DNA of 64,000 nt from Hemerocallis citrina (GCA_017893485.1 CM030366.1:198243835-198307834); one strand, 5' to 3'; counted from the first letter of the stretch, positions 19,950 through 32,518 are shown. The notes: generated by a model not told the origin, from the letters alone. Numbers and translations are program-made.

Positions 19950-22900
19950 TATAGCGCCCCGAGTTCCACGTATTGGAACTCGGGACACATACCCAGAATC
20001 TTTACTTTAATGAGTACACAACACCGAAAGTTACAGGAAATTAAAATCTTTATTACCTTAATGATATTACATTTATGTCCTCCACTTGGATGCTTCCCAC
20101 AGCTCGAGTCCCCTGCTCCGACGATCAGCAATCCTGCAACCTGTGCGCACGTCAAATAAATGCAATTGACGCAATGCGGATGAAACCAGCGATCTCCAAA
20201 ATCCTCAACAATCAATAATTATGCAACAGAAAAATGTGAAAGTCATACAACAAAGTGTCGGTGTATGCCATGATCTAGATTCTAGTGCACAAACTCGAAA
20301 TGCACACGATGCTCCTACTCTAATGCAAACTTGATTTGAAAACATATGCATCCCATACTACATACTCCCCAAATCGAGTTTGTATTGTGCAGATGATAAG
20401 GTTCGATCCCTCGCCATGCATCCTACTCTGGCACTCTTTCCTGTTTCCGACAATCGTCTAGTGATTGGTAAAGTTGCAATTTATGCAGTCTATCTGTCAC
20501 TGCTGCGGACCGGTGGTCTTTCTCCACTTCCGAACAGTCTGGTGATCACTCCATTCTGCTGAGACCGGTGGCCTTTCTCCACTTCCTGACAAGCCGATGG
20601 TCATTTAGGCTCGTCAAAACCGGTGGTCTTTCTCCACTCCCAAACAATACCAAAAGTTACCATGAACATAGGCGAATCAGTAGGGCCTCCCCTACTCCGC
20701 CCAGAGACTCAGAGTTACACTCTTGCTCCTTGTTCATATTGAGTACCCCGAAATTAATAATCGAGGCAACGCCACACGTGTCACAAACGAGACGACGTCG
20801 CATGTGTCCCCTTGACAGGTGAGTACGCGCCCAACTAGTGTCTGTCCTTATAACAATGTTCACACAATCAAGGGCTACTACAATCTACAACTGGTGAGTG
20901 TGGTTGTACTATATCGGCTCATTAATTTTGCTAGATTTACCTGATTCTAATGACTCCATTATCACCACTTCTAGTTTCTAAGTTAATTTTCTAGATTAAA
21001 TTACTATGTTAACAATTCAAGTTCTAGGTGAACTTTAGTGCACTCGGCTAATGTACTCGGTTAATTTAATAGTCAACCGCTAAGCAACATAACCTTAGTG
21101 TCATATGATAATCAACTTAAAGGTGAATATGGTCTAACTCAACCGTCTAATTTGTGCCCATGAATTGGCCCAAACTCAACCTACATGATCATCCACAATT
21201 TAACTCTTCGAAACGGCAACCACCACATGACTAAATTACCACAATGAGCTTTTCTCGAACCCGTTCCAAAGGTCATTCGAACCCAAACAATACCAACTCG
21301 CACATCCCAACATACAACTATATATCATGTACTCATATTTGAACATATACAAGCATTTCATTGCACACTTACATGCGCAAACTTAAAATATAATCTTACA
21401 CAACTCACTACATATCATAACATAAATTCAGAGTTAATAAAAAAAATCTAAGGTTGTTAAGAAGTCCTAAAGAGATGACAACTTGCATATGCCCAAAACA
21501 GCAAGTTCAAATCTAAAACGCAGCTCTTGCAGCTTGTAAAAATCACTAATAATCACCCTCTTCTTGGAATTTCGATATCTTAGGTTCTAAAGAAAGATCA
21601 ATGAGTCTACTATAAGTTCTTAGTTGAAAGTTTTCTCAAAATATTTCATTGAAGAGGCCCAAATGATCAAGAACTGAAAGGTGTACAAATTTCGAGAAAC
21701 TAAAAACTGCTAACCAGTCACGAGTTCAAAATTAATTTAAAATACTAAACAAAGTCCAAAATTCATGAAATTTGGTAAGCATATTCTAGACACATACATG
21801 TATCTCATATAAAAATTTCAACTTGAAATACCACGTAGTTAGAAAGAGATGAATTTTTGAAGTAGAAGCAGTAAACAGTGCGCTGTTTTCTTCTTGATAA
21901 ACAATAATTTTGGATTTGATTAAAATATCAAATATTATCCAAAAATTATGAAATTTGGTGGAGAGGCTCTAGACAAGCACGAGATACTCCTGTAAAAATT
22001 CCAGCTCTAAACTCTATCTATTCCATGAGTTATGATTTTCAGAGTGAAGTGAAATTCCAAGATAGAAAAATACAAACTTTCCAAGCTATTCACAAAATAT
22101 ACATACACCACATGCACCGTACAATTCATGCCATCTATATTAAGGAAATGAGTATACACTACACACAATTTAACAACCAAGACAGTGCTCTATTTTCTTC
22201 TTGACCAACAGTAATTTTGGATATTATTAAAATATTAAAATTTATCCAAAATTTATGAAATTTGGTGGAGAGGCTCTAGACAAGCATGAGATACTCCTGT
22301 AAAAATTCCAGCCCCAAACTCCATCTATTCCATGAGTTATGATTTTCAGAGTGAAGTGAAATTCCAAGATAGAAAAATACAAACTTTTCAATCTATTCAC
22401 AAAATAAACATGCACCAAATGAGTATACACCACACAATTTAACAACCAAGAGAGTTGTAGAACACCCACCTCAAGGTGTAGACAAAATAAAATCTCCACG
22501 CTCCTAGTATGCTCTTCTCCTCCTACTAGCTTGCTTGCTTGCTTCTTTTCTTGCTTAATTAGCATCTTAGAAATATTTAGGGGAAATGAACTTTTGTATG
22601 GAGTAAATGGAGCATGGAGTGAATGAAGTATGGAGGGTGTATAGAATTTGAATGAGTAGTAAGGAAATTAGGAGTATGGAAAAATGAGCAAGATTCTTCA
22701 TACATACCAACATATATATAAGAGAGGGTGGGGGAAGGTAATGGCCGCGGCCAATTTGGAAGGGTGGAGAGGTGTGGGGGTGAGTGTAGAATAATTTAGG
22801 GTTTGCTTAGTCACCTGCTTAGGTGTCCCCACACTTTTACACATACCCCCCTAGGTTTTTAATAATGACACATAGGCCCTTTTCTAAGTCAATAATTGTA

Positions 22901-23130
22901 GGCTAGGGTCATTTATTCATATGATGTAGTGTGTATGTGTGTATCTATAAAATGACAAATAGTGAATACAATTTAATAATATATGCAATTATAAAAAATA
23001 GCAATTATAAATGGAAAAAATAATAACATATGTAATTATTCAAGAAAAATTTTATTAATAAACATGGTTGTAAAATAGTGCAATACTATTCATATTCAAA
23101 ATAATTGTTAATTATTTTGGTGATATTACA
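19950..23130 (-). mobile_element. Ty3/gypsy solo LTR, 3181 bp, related to the Tekay element at 55.3 kb
   Basis: On the minus strand it begins TGTAATATCACC and ends GGGGCGCTATA, and it is flanked by ATTTA duplications. Conserved blocks shared with the LTR at 55319-58219 include the 3' end (CGAGTT..., CGGGGCGCTA versus CGGAGCGCTA), the GGGGAGTATGTAGTATGGGATGCAT block (complement at 20345-20375; 57783), the CACTAGTTG/ACCTGTCAAGGGGAC block, and repeated CGGTGGTCTTTCTCCACTTC motifs. The AGT-rich minisatellite of the 55-kb LTR is absent here. No internal region is present, so this is a recombination product. Confidence 0.88.
20511..20640. repeat. Three CGGTGGTCTTTCTCCACT repeats, 55-bp spacing
   Basis: The motif starts at 20511, 20566 and 20621, exactly 55 bases apart, with one or two changes. 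The related LTR has the same motif in reverse orientation relative to the window at 57544, 57570 and 57623. Confidence 0.85.
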
Positions 23131-24210
23131 ATTTAACACCCACCATATTATGTCTTTAGGGACTATAAACACCATATGCAAATATTTCTTATTCTCTCTA
23201 TATTTTTTAATGGATTCCATTATTGACCTCTCAGGCATAAATCCAAACTGATTCTCAGACACTGCAGTTTCTAGTCTCAGTCTATATCCGATCACTCTCT
23301 TCCAAATTTTCATCGTGTGACTCTTTAATTTAATCTCTCGATAGTTGGAGCAACTTTGTATATCACCTTTATTTTATATATAGATACTAAAATACTCTTT
23401 CTCCATTCATCGAGCATCTTCTTAGTTCTCAAAATTTCATTAAATAATCTTGTAAGCCGCCACCCCAACATCCTTAAGACACTTCCAAACTTCAATGGGT
23501 ATACCATCCGATCCTAAAACTTTTCATATTTTCATTCTTCCTAGAGCATTTCGAACCTCCGAGGTCCTAAATCTACAAAAAAACATATGCTCTCGACTCT
23601 CCCTTGAGTCCTCCCTATTTAAGTTGTCCACAACCTTTTCATTTAATAACTTCTCAAAGTAATTTCGTCAATCTTTCCTTAATTTTCCCATCTTTTACTA
23701 AGACTATTGAGTCCTCGCTCTTACAGATCTTGGTTTTTCCTATCACTTTGTTTAGCAAACTTATAAATGTTATCTTCTCCTTTTGTTCTTAATTTTGTGT
23801 ATAAATTATCATAAGCTTTTTCTTTTGCATCTCTTACCGCTTTCGTAACTTCTTTTCCCACGGTCTAATCTCTCCAAATCCTCTTCATTTCTACTCTTTT
23901 GCCATATTTTGAAGGTTGATCTTTTTCTCTCACAATATTTTGGACTTTGTCTTGCCACCACCATATTTTTTTAGTTAGCAACCATCTACTTTATATTCTT
24001 CAAGTACCTCTTTGAAATTTTTCTTATGTAGGTAGCTATTTTAGTCCACATCATATTTGTCTCCCCTTCCCAATTTCATGATATACATTTAAGGATTTTA
24101 TCTCCAAAAACCTCTATTTTCTCTCCCTTCAAGTTCTACCACCTAATTCTTGGGTTCCTAGTCCAAACAAGAGAAATATTCTACTAGACCATACTGGCAC
24201 CTTGGGATCC

Positions 24211-24823
24211 ACAATCCCTAAAAAACAGGCAAAAAAAATTTCTGCTCATTTAGAGTGGAAAAATGGAGAGACTAGGGGAATGGTTAGATTATAGTTATGA
24301 AATTGACTTGGTGGGCCCACATTGATTACAGTGAGTTATCTAACTATAATTATATGTTGGGATTTGCTACGAGACGCTCTAACTACCTACTTTCAAACAT
24401 GTCTTAATTTTTTCTTTGCTGCCGAACTGGTAGTTATTTCTTTGCCTCTTTTATTTTTCATGATTGATTGATTGTTGTAGACTTGTAGTATAGTAGAAGC
24501 TAGTGTTTCGAATTGATTGATTGATTCTTGCGAGTCTCAAGCTAGGGTTTCGTCATTTCGAATTAATGTTCTATTTCATGATTAGTCTATTTAGGGCTTA
24601 ATTTGGTAGAATGGGGCTTAATTGGATAGACAGTGTTTTTGTAAGTTGATTTTTTTACCAATGTATATCGATTTTTTCAAAATTGCAGTGAATTTTTTTT
24701 CTCAAATTATGTATGGGGGCCCCATTTCGGAAGTTCGCCACGGGCCCCCCATGAGCTCAAGGATGGCTCTGGTGGGCATCAAAATTCCTATGCTAGTTCA
24801 AACTCCCACAATAAAACAAGCAA
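24211..24823. other. No gene seen
   Basis: AT-rich, with a GC-rich patch at 24715-24775 (TATGGGGGCCCC...CACGGGCCCCCC...CAAGGATGGCTC) that could be the end of an unrecognised DNA transposon. No intact frame. Confidence 0.5.
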
Positions 24824-25399
24824 TTATTAAAAAGGGTTTCTTTCCACATGGATCACTAACAAATGTCTAAATTCCATATACCTCATTCAGAAATTGCTAT
24901 TTCCATATAAGTCGCACACAATCTTGGGTCAACCAAAAACTACTTCTCTTGAGTGGTGTCACTTTAACTAGGATTAAGTCTTAAACCCGAATTAGAAAAA
25001 GACTATTTGCCCCCATTTTGAAAAACCCCATTTTGTTCCCACTTTAAATGAAAGGGAACAAGAAGGTGACATGCTCAAAAATTGAAGAAGGTTGGTGACA
25101 AAAGAGGATGATGGTGTACAGCGAAATTCATTTTTTCTAAAAGCATTTGATTCTGCAATATTTTTATTCTTTTACCGTTCATTAATGCTATAAGTAATTA
25201 GTGAAAAAAGTAATTAATGTTAATAGGTACACTACAAAATAAATGCGAAAACCCGGCATATATATCCCGGCGTTTGGGTAGTTCGCCGGGATATCCTCGG
25301 CGTTTGTCAGTAAACTCCAGCGGACTATTATAACCCCGGCGTTTTCAAACGCCTGGTATAGGGTATAATAGTTAATACCCCCACCCAAAAAAAATCCCA

Positions 25400-28300
25400 T
25401 TTCCTCTTTCTTTTCTCTTCGCGCTCTAATTCGCCGCCAAACCCATCCCCTCCGAAACCCTATTTCCTAAATCCGCGTCGATTTTATTTTCCCTCCGAAA
25501 CCCTACTTTCCCAAAATCTTCAATTTTTCTCTCTTTTACTTGTTAAGCTCTATCCTCGTTCGCTCTCGCTCCCGCCGCCATCACCGTTCGCTCTCGCTCC
25601 CGCCGCCGTCGTTGTTCGCTCACCCACCCGCCGCCGTTGTAGTGTGGGAGAGATCGACGACTCACACTTTGACTGAATGTGTGCGATTCTCTCTCCTTCC
25701 TCACTTTGACCAAGATCGATGACTCAATCGCCTACAAAATCATCATAGGTCGGATCTCTTTGCTTCAATTTCCGGTATGTATCTGAACCCTCACTCATTT
25801 CCGCTTGATTCAGGATCGATCTATGCTTGTGTGATGTTATAACATTGAAATTGATTCTTTTTCATTTTCTTTTCTTTTCTTTTCTTTTTTCCTGTGCTAC
25901 AGATTGCCAAAGTTCTGGTGGGATGTAATCTGGCTTCCTTTAGGGCCCTTTGAGGTAATGCACATTATTATTACATAGCAATAGATAAATGAAAGTGATA
26001 ATATATGGTGGGAAAATTGAATGCATAGTTTCAGCTTCTCGATAATTTCAGTACACAATTTTAAAGTTTCTATATTGACGACTTATACCGAATAATAGTT
26101 CTACTAGGGTTTTATTTATTTAGAGCTGTTAGCAGTATAATCATCTCCTCTTCTTTTTTTTTGGTTGAAAACTTGCAGTGGTGCTGGCATATGCCTCTAC
26201 GTGGACCGCTTGTTACAAGAATCACTTGAAGATATACAAAAACTGCGCAGTTGTATGTATAGTTTTAAATCCATGTGAAAATTTTGATCAACTTACTCAT
26301 CTCTGTGCGAGTCAATCGATCTCAGATCTTGTTGTGTTTGGGTTTTAGTTTTTTGTTTAAATACTGCTATTGTGTAAGTGCATATTTTCTGTAGGTCTTT
26401 CTTTCATGTCTTGCATAGTATAGATGGCATCATGGCAGTCATTGAGCATATTTTCTACCTTGGAGTTTCACTTCACATTTACGAAAGTTTTTCCGAAATA
26501 TTTATTTCAGAAAACAAAGCATACTGTAGGAAGTAGGGTTTGAACTTTGAAACATTCGGAAACAAACTCAATGTGGTTGAGTTTTAAGTGGATGATTGAT
26601 GTAGATGACTGAAGAGGGAGTCGGTGAACGTGATCCCCCAACAAAGAATTAGCTAGACGTACCCAGTAGGTGGGATTGTCTCATCTTGTAAGTATTAAAA
26701 TCTCTTGTAGTCACTCTTTTTTCTGCATATTCTCTAAATGTATACCCTTTTTTGTTCTAATACTTTTTCATAGTTATAACCAAATACTTAAATGTGGTAC
26801 TTAAGCTGACTAGATTGTACTCCTTGAGATATACTTGATGAATTCAAATTTGGTTCAGTCTGCTACCATTCTATATTATCATGGCTACTGTTTTTGATTT
26901 TTGGGTTAAATCAATTTTTTTCTTTTCGGATGTGAAGGCATTTTCGCCCATCTACTTGTCCTTGTCGGTTGGCTAATTTCTTGATTTATAATGAATAGAT
27001 TTAAAGTAGTTGAAGCATTTATTGGGAAGACCATGTCAAGTGAAATGAAAGTCCTACCTATTTGTTTCTAAAGCTACCAATTTGGGAAATGGGTTATCAG
27101 CTTTCCTGATTAGATCATCTTCTCATGCATGTACATGCTATTACAAAATAGGTATAATTAATTAGTATCAATCATACCTTTATTTGTATCTTGGTGTTTA
27201 TTGCATGCTCCAATGTTCTTGTGCTTGTACATGTTACAACCAAAAATAGGATTAATTAATATCCATCATATCACTAATTGTATCTTGGTGTTTATAGAAA
27301 GCAATTGCATGTTGATGACAACTGTTTCCTATAAAAACCAAGATACAAGTATTGATCTGATTGATATTAATGATACCTATTTCTGTGACACCTATTTCTG
27401 TGTGTGTGTGTGTGTTTCTTTATAGATTGTATTCATATGTTACTTTTACATGCCATAAGATCTAATTTATCAATGCTATACTTTACAGAGGAACCTACAG
27501 CAGTATCAGGTTCATTAGTATGGAAGTGTACATGTGATGTTGCTCCTTTTGGATCATCAAATTACTCCTGCATCAAACTGTTCTTCATCTTGTGACTGCA
27601 TACCTGGTATATCTCTGACTCCACATTGCTATAAGTTTCTAAAAGTTTTTAATGAGGTGAATACAGCAGTTATTTAGTTTTATTCCCGATCAATCATTAA
27701 ATTTCACAGGGGATAACAAATGTCAATATTTATTTAGTATTGTTTGTTTTCAATAATCTCCATACTATCTCCTATCTGTGATTAATAGTGTAGGTCTGGG
27801 TTCCTGACACAACAAAGTTTCTGTCGGGAGAATATTTATTCGATCAATTTCATATAATGATTGCTTATTTTGTTATTTCTCTTTAGAAAAGCATGTGTTA
27901 TGAGGGTAATGGAATCTTATAACTGGTACTGCATGTCTCTTTTGGTCCTTGCACTAGATAGTGGTAGATGGAATTGCTCCTGCGCATCGAATGCAACTGA
28001 TAACGCTTCTGGGAACATTCATGATGCCAGTTGTTTTACCTCTTGCAATTGCACTTCAAGTATGTTATTTGTTCATAACAAATGCTTTTGTTAAGTTAAT
28101 TTTGCATATTGTACGGAATGGCCAATACCCTGCCTTTCCGTTACTGTTTGAGTGACTAAAATTAGAACTTAGGATTTAAAGTATGCATTTTACATATGTG
28201 AATTTTCTTCCATTTCTACATTAGGATTTAAAGTGTCTTATATGCTGCTATCGAGTTACATCATTGCATCTATGCTGGATAATTTTCAGTCTAGTTTTCC

Positions 28301-29240
28301 CTATGGTTTTTTTTAAATTTCCCTACTTTCTCGTATCTGCATTAGATTTCCTAGTAAAACAATATTCTTCAAAGTGTAGACAGTAGACCGCATTTTCTAT
28401 GCTAAGGCTCTCTAGACTCTAACAATTAATATTGTAAAAATGAACTACTAGTGCATGAACTTCCTCTAACTCATTCCATTCATAAATCACCAAATAAAAC
28501 TGACGAGAGCCATGTTATATGGGTAAGGTATGTGTTAGCTGATTAGCCTTGTAAATTAACTTTCACCAACATATAACATGTATATGTTAGCTGATTAGGT
28601 GTTATTATGTGCTTGATATGTACTAGTTTTGTTATCTGTGAAACTGTAGGCAGCAGCTGCACTGCAAGACAGTAGGTTGGTTGTCACTGAATTGCCTGAT
28701 CCAGTTTTAAAAGGAAATTTCCCTGAGGTAAGTACACTTTGCCTCTCATTTGTTTCTTATGTATTTCCATACACCTCACGGTTTCCTTCTGAGATAATTA
28801 TCATCCTGATGCTAGAACTGATATTGGCCGATTAATTTTTTTGAATTAATGTGTTAGGACTGAAGAAGAACCAACAATTCCCAGTTTTAGAAATAGAATC
28901 CCTTATACGGCCTTCATGATTCTGTTTCTATTGTGATTGAATTCTAATCGTATACTTCTAGATTAGCTAAGTTGTATCGGTTAGAATTGTATCACTTAGT
29001 AAACAATATGAAGATTCTAACCATATGCATCTTATTTAATTCCAGGTAGCTTGAGATGGTGGTGTACATTGAGGATTTGACTCTGAGGCGTGCAGAATTT
29101 GACTATTAATGTTTCTGTTTCTTTTCTTTCTTCTTTTGTAGTGTTTTATGTCTTGTTTATTAGTGCAAATTTGTATCCTAAGAACAATGGAAATCAGACT
29201 TTATATATGTATGAGATTAAAGATCAATGAAACAAATTTC
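25400..29240 (+). pseudogene. Host gene pieces inside CACTA (exon-like, unidentified)
   Basis: GT...AG-bounded pieces are: 25903-25954 (LPKFWWDVIWLPLGPFE), 26179-26252, 27489-27606 (VWKCTCDVAPFGSSNY, then after a 1-base shift SNCSSSCDCIPG), 27958-28059 (WNCSCASNATDN...SCFTSCNCTS) and 28650-28727 (SRLVVTELPDPVLKGNFPE in one frame). A pyrimidine- and CCGCC-rich leader (25400-25680) precedes them, and an AT-rich 3' end with ATGAAACA and AATGGA blocks follows. The cysteine spacing in the third and fourth pieces looks like one extracellular cysteine-rich domain. No single frame is open across all pieces. I do not recognise the parent gene. Confidence 0.5.
27397..27416. repeat. (TG)n microsatellite
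   Basis: A short TGTGTG run within an intron-like part of the CACTA cargo. Confidence 0.85.
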
Positions 29241-30105
29241 GTATGTATGTTGTCAAACTAATGTTAATTTGAATTTTGTTATATAATGACTTCGGTGAAC
29301 TGCTTAATTATGAAATATATCGTATTGATCATTATTATGAATTGTGTATAGGTTTTTTTGTGTATTTAAAAATATCAAATTTGTTTTTTTTTACTTTGAA
29401 ATAGGAAAAAAATCACCAAAAAAAAAATCGAAAACCTTCCCCGGCATTTGGAAACCTTCCCCGGCGTATTGATCATTATCCCCGGCCTTTCTATGACCTT
29501 CCCCGGCGTTTCTAAAACGCCAGGGATTGTAAATGCTAAAAAAAATTAAATCATAAACCCGGCGTGTAAAGCGCCGAGTTAAATACTAAAAAATGCCGTG
29601 GTTACCTGAACTACCTGAACATTGCCCAGCGTTTGGAAGCGCTGGGGTTTCCATAAATCAACCCCGGCAGGAAAATGAACAGCATTTGCGGCGGCATTTT
29701 GGGAAACGCCATGGGGCATATCCCCGGCATTTTTAAACGCCAGGCAAAGGAAAAAAAAACGCCTGGGATTAAGTTCTTGTTTGTAGTGGTAGGTCAGAAA
29801 TTTTGAGATTTTGTTGATTAACTATTGTGGGTTAGGATTGTGGTTAGGATTTAATTAAGGGTTAATAATTCCCTTATAATTGCAATGTTGTCGTGTGAAT
29901 TTATATACGGGTAATCATGTCAGTTTACAAACATTCAGTCAGATTTAATAGAATATTATTGGTTTTTAACAATGGCTAACTAGAAGTAGTTTTTTTGGCT
30001 GATCAAAGACCGTGAGTGAGTTATATGGAAATAGCAATTTGTGAGTGAGATATATGAAATTTAAACATTTGTGAGTAACCCGTATGGAAAAAACCTTATT
30101 AAAAA

Positions 30106-30702
30106 ACATCCTAAATAGTAACTTCAAAGAAAGTTAATAATTCAAGGTGTCGCGTATTTACTTTCTAAAAGACCAATTTTCTATAACATATCCAAATATC
30201 CTTATAACACGTTTAGTTGTTTTTTTTCCAATGAACAACAGATACATCATCCAAACGTCTGATGTTCTAATAACTCATATTCTTCAAAATGAGTACTGGT
30301 TAAAAACAAATATAAGGGATTAAAAGTTTGATAGTACTGTATAAACAACATGCATTTGGTTGAAACTCGTTTATTCAATAAAGGACAGGTCAAACAGACC
30401 TGTGAGGCTTACGTTGTTCCATGCCACTTTCAGTTTCACCAACAACAATGGCGGTGGCCTCAAGTGTGGTTCTCTGAAGTAGATTGCCCATATCTGTTAC
30501 ATTCAAGGAGAAGGCATAAAAGAGTGAGTTTTAGATGGAAGTAGACGAGATGCATATCGATGTTCGACGATATGTTGATGAGAAAAACGAAAAAGTACCC
30601 ATTATAGTTGGAAAGGAGGTGGAGAAGAGTATCCAAAAGAGAGATCTTCCCCAATCAAAACTTGAACTTGTTCAGATCTTCATAAACTATCTCATTATCA
30701 TC
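30106..30702. other. No intact gene; shares a block with 33410-33560
   Basis: The stretch at 30345-30480 (CATTTGGTTGAAACTCGTTTATTC, CAGTTTCACCAAC, GGCGGTGGC) is a diverged copy of 33430-33540 (CATTCGGTTGAAACCTATGTATTCG, CAGTTTCACGAAC, GGCGGTGGC). Short frames across it have no recognised domain. Confidence 0.5.
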
Positions 30703-30788
30703 ATTATTTCCCGGGCCCGCTCAACTGCTTACACGCCTACTCGTTTACGCACCTACACGCCTAAAGAACCTAACCACTGCCCCACCAC

Positions 30789-32518
30789 CAGTGGCGGAGC
30801 CAGACAAATCAAAATGGTAGTCCCATTTTTTCGGCATCGTCATGATTGTTGCCGAAAATTCCCCACTTTAATTTTGTTTTGAAAAATCAAAGTAATTTGA
30901 TCAAATATAATCATAAAACCCATAAATTTGTAATCCAAACGACACATCACATATGAATTTGATATAGTAACAAAAAAATGCTTTGCTAGTAAAAAAACAA
31001 AACAACAGAATAAGTCAATAATTTGACTCAAGTTTTCAAAAATTACAATCAACAAATCTATCCCTACCGTCAAGGTTTTATAGAATAAAACTCTGACATT
31101 ATCATCTCACTAGTAAAACTATGACAAATATTCTTTTCAATGTAAACAATGAGGCTATCATCTAAATAATCATCTTTCATTCTATTGCGGAGTTTCGTCT
31201 TCACAAGTTTCATAGCTGAAAAGGCCCGTTCAGTAGTTGTTGTAGAAACAGGTAAAGTTAGCACCAAACGGATCAGCCTATCAATTAGATGATAGTTAAC
31301 TGATTTTTTTGTCATATATAGTTTATGACATAAATCAAAATTTGAAGACAAATTCAAGAATTTTGGATGTTATGACATCAAGACCATAATACTCCAGTGG
31401 CAATCTTAATTGCACTCTCTTGTTCACTGAAATCTTCGGGATAAAACTTATCTGCCAACATGCATGGCTTGTTAACATCAAATGACTTAAACTCATCCCT
31501 TGAATTGAATGTTGAGCTAAGGACAAAGATCTCTAAAGAAGAATCAGAAAACCTACTATTTAATTCTCATAGTTGAAAGTCGATCCTCAAATGATGCTCC
31601 AATGTGATAGAATTTTGATTTCTTCTTTGGGGGAGACCCTGCCCATTAAAGCAAGATTGGACAAATCGGGAACATCTATATTACTCCATTCACAAAACAA
31701 TAGAACTTTGGCTAGTAAAAACACCCAACCAACATCTCTCATCTTCTGAATAAGTGATTTGCATGTAGTAACCAAATCTACTGCATTTAGGATGTCTCGA
31801 GTTTGTAGTTGCAAGGCTTGAGAAAGAATTATTTGTTATCCCCATAATTTCTTCTATTATATGCAAGCAAAGAATAAACTCAAATGTTCCCATCATCTTC
31901 ATAGCCATTGCCGCATCACATGCACTTCATAATCTCTCCTTTCATTTTTCATATTCAAGAGAACTGACATAGTGGCATTGTACATTTTGATGAAGCTACA
32001 AATACATCAATAATGAGAACTCCATCGAGTATCTCTTGCCCTTAGTAAAGTACAAACTTGATTTTTCTCTCTTTCTGTCTGAATTTCATCAGCAGCAATC
32101 AACTTTTCAAGTTTAATAGCTAGAGCATCCTACAACTCGTCGTGACATTTCGTAAAGCCTACAACAACACTGATAATATAAGTCATCTGTCCAAAGAACT
32201 CATGTACAGTATGTACCTCCCGCGATGCTGCGACTAAGGCCAACTGCAATCTGTGCACAAAGCAGTGCACATAATATGCATACGGACATTCTCTAAGAAA
32301 TTGGACTTGAGGTTGAGGTCCATTTCACACCCTACGCATATTACTAGCTCCATCACAGCCTTGTCCTGGGCTTGGGCTTAATTAAGATGGGTTGGGTTGG
32401 GTCCCAATTTTTTTTAATTAGGGGGGGGCAAATAAAAAACCGGGTATATAGAAGGGGGTTTTACAAAATTTATGGGGTCCCAATTTTCCCCCCTAAGTTG
32501 TAGCTGCCTCCGCTCCTA
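30789..32518 (-). mobile_element. hAT transposon with partial transposase, 1730 bp
   Basis: A perfect 8-bp duplication CCCACCAC (30781-30788 and 32519-32526) flanks the element. Ends are CAGTGGCGGAGCCA at the left and TAGGAGCGGAGGCA from the right; the CAGTGGCGGAGCCA end is common among plant hAT elements. It encodes a degenerate transposase on the minus strand. It is inserted in an LTR-like sequence. Confidence 0.85.
31080..32380 (-). pseudogene. hAT transposase C-terminal two-thirds, degenerate
   Basis: Blocks in order on the minus strand: GQGCDGASNMR (near 32360), CPYAYYVHCFVHRLQLALVA (near 32280-32230), a VHEFFGQMTYI block, LRARDTRW-like near 32040, DILNAVDLVTTCKSLIQKMR (31800-31740), DVPDLSNLA (near 31670), and the dimerisation domain TLPVSTTTTERAFSAMKLV followed by KTKLRNRMKDDYLDDSL (31260-31160). 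These match the ZMYM1-like/DUF4371 hAT group. Many stops and shifts separate the blocks, and the zinc-finger N-terminus is missing. It is inactive, but a relative could mobilise its ends. Confidence 0.88.

Larger units (their letters stand above)
19669..24180 (-). pseudogene. RTE-2 reverse transcriptase, degenerate
   Basis: Blocks include LTRLFNEILRTKKMLDEWRK (23470-23400), IWKRVIGYRLRLETAVSENQ and FGFMPERSIMESI (23313-23200), HMVFI (near 23180), then after the LTR TIRIAIGETSDFPITVGLHQ, SALSPYLFALVMDELTRGIQ and CMLFADDVFLVDE (19880-19690). The FADD catalytic motif is intact here, unlike in RTE-1. The 5' part is interrupted by many stops. It is a dead element. Confidence 0.85.
19396..24210 (-). 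mobile_element. RTE-clade LINE, split by a solo LTR (RTE-2)
   Basis: The element runs on the minus strand from about 24210 to 23131, is interrupted by a gypsy LTR, and continues from 19949 to 19396. The junction sequence matches the uninterrupted copy RTE-1 near 9820-9845, which proves continuity. It covers the end of the endonuclease-linker region and most of the RT. It stops at an [18 protein letters not shown] position without a 3' tail, so both ends are truncated. The approximate length without the LTR is 1.6 kb. Confidence 0.85.
25230..29788 (+). mobile_element. Non-autonomous CACTA (En/Spm) element, 4559 bp
   Basis: The left end is CACTACAAAATAAATG. The right end, reversed, is CACTACAAACAAGAAC. 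The flanking 3-bp direct repeats are GTA (25227-25229 and 29789-29791). Both subterminal regions are dense in CCGGCGTTT motifs in both orientations (25245-25365 and 29440-29765), the transposase-binding-type repeats of CACTA elements. No transposase is present. Instead the interior resembles a host gene with GC-rich 5' leader, exons and a 3' end. Confidence 0.88.
24834..30095. mobile_element. Mutator-like MITE hosting a CACTA element
   Basis: Outer inverted repeats of about 120-130 bases pair 24834-24950 with 29985-30095. Examples are GGGTTTCTTTCCACATGG at the left and GGTTTTTTCCATACGG from the right, then CAAATTGCTATTTCCATATAA from the right and AGAAATTGCTATTTCCATAT from the left. The flanks are direct repeats TTATTAAAAA (24824-24833 and 30096-30105), a 9-10 base duplication as expected for Mutator-like elements. 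Without the CACTA insertion it is about 0.7 kb and non-coding. Confidence 0.75.
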
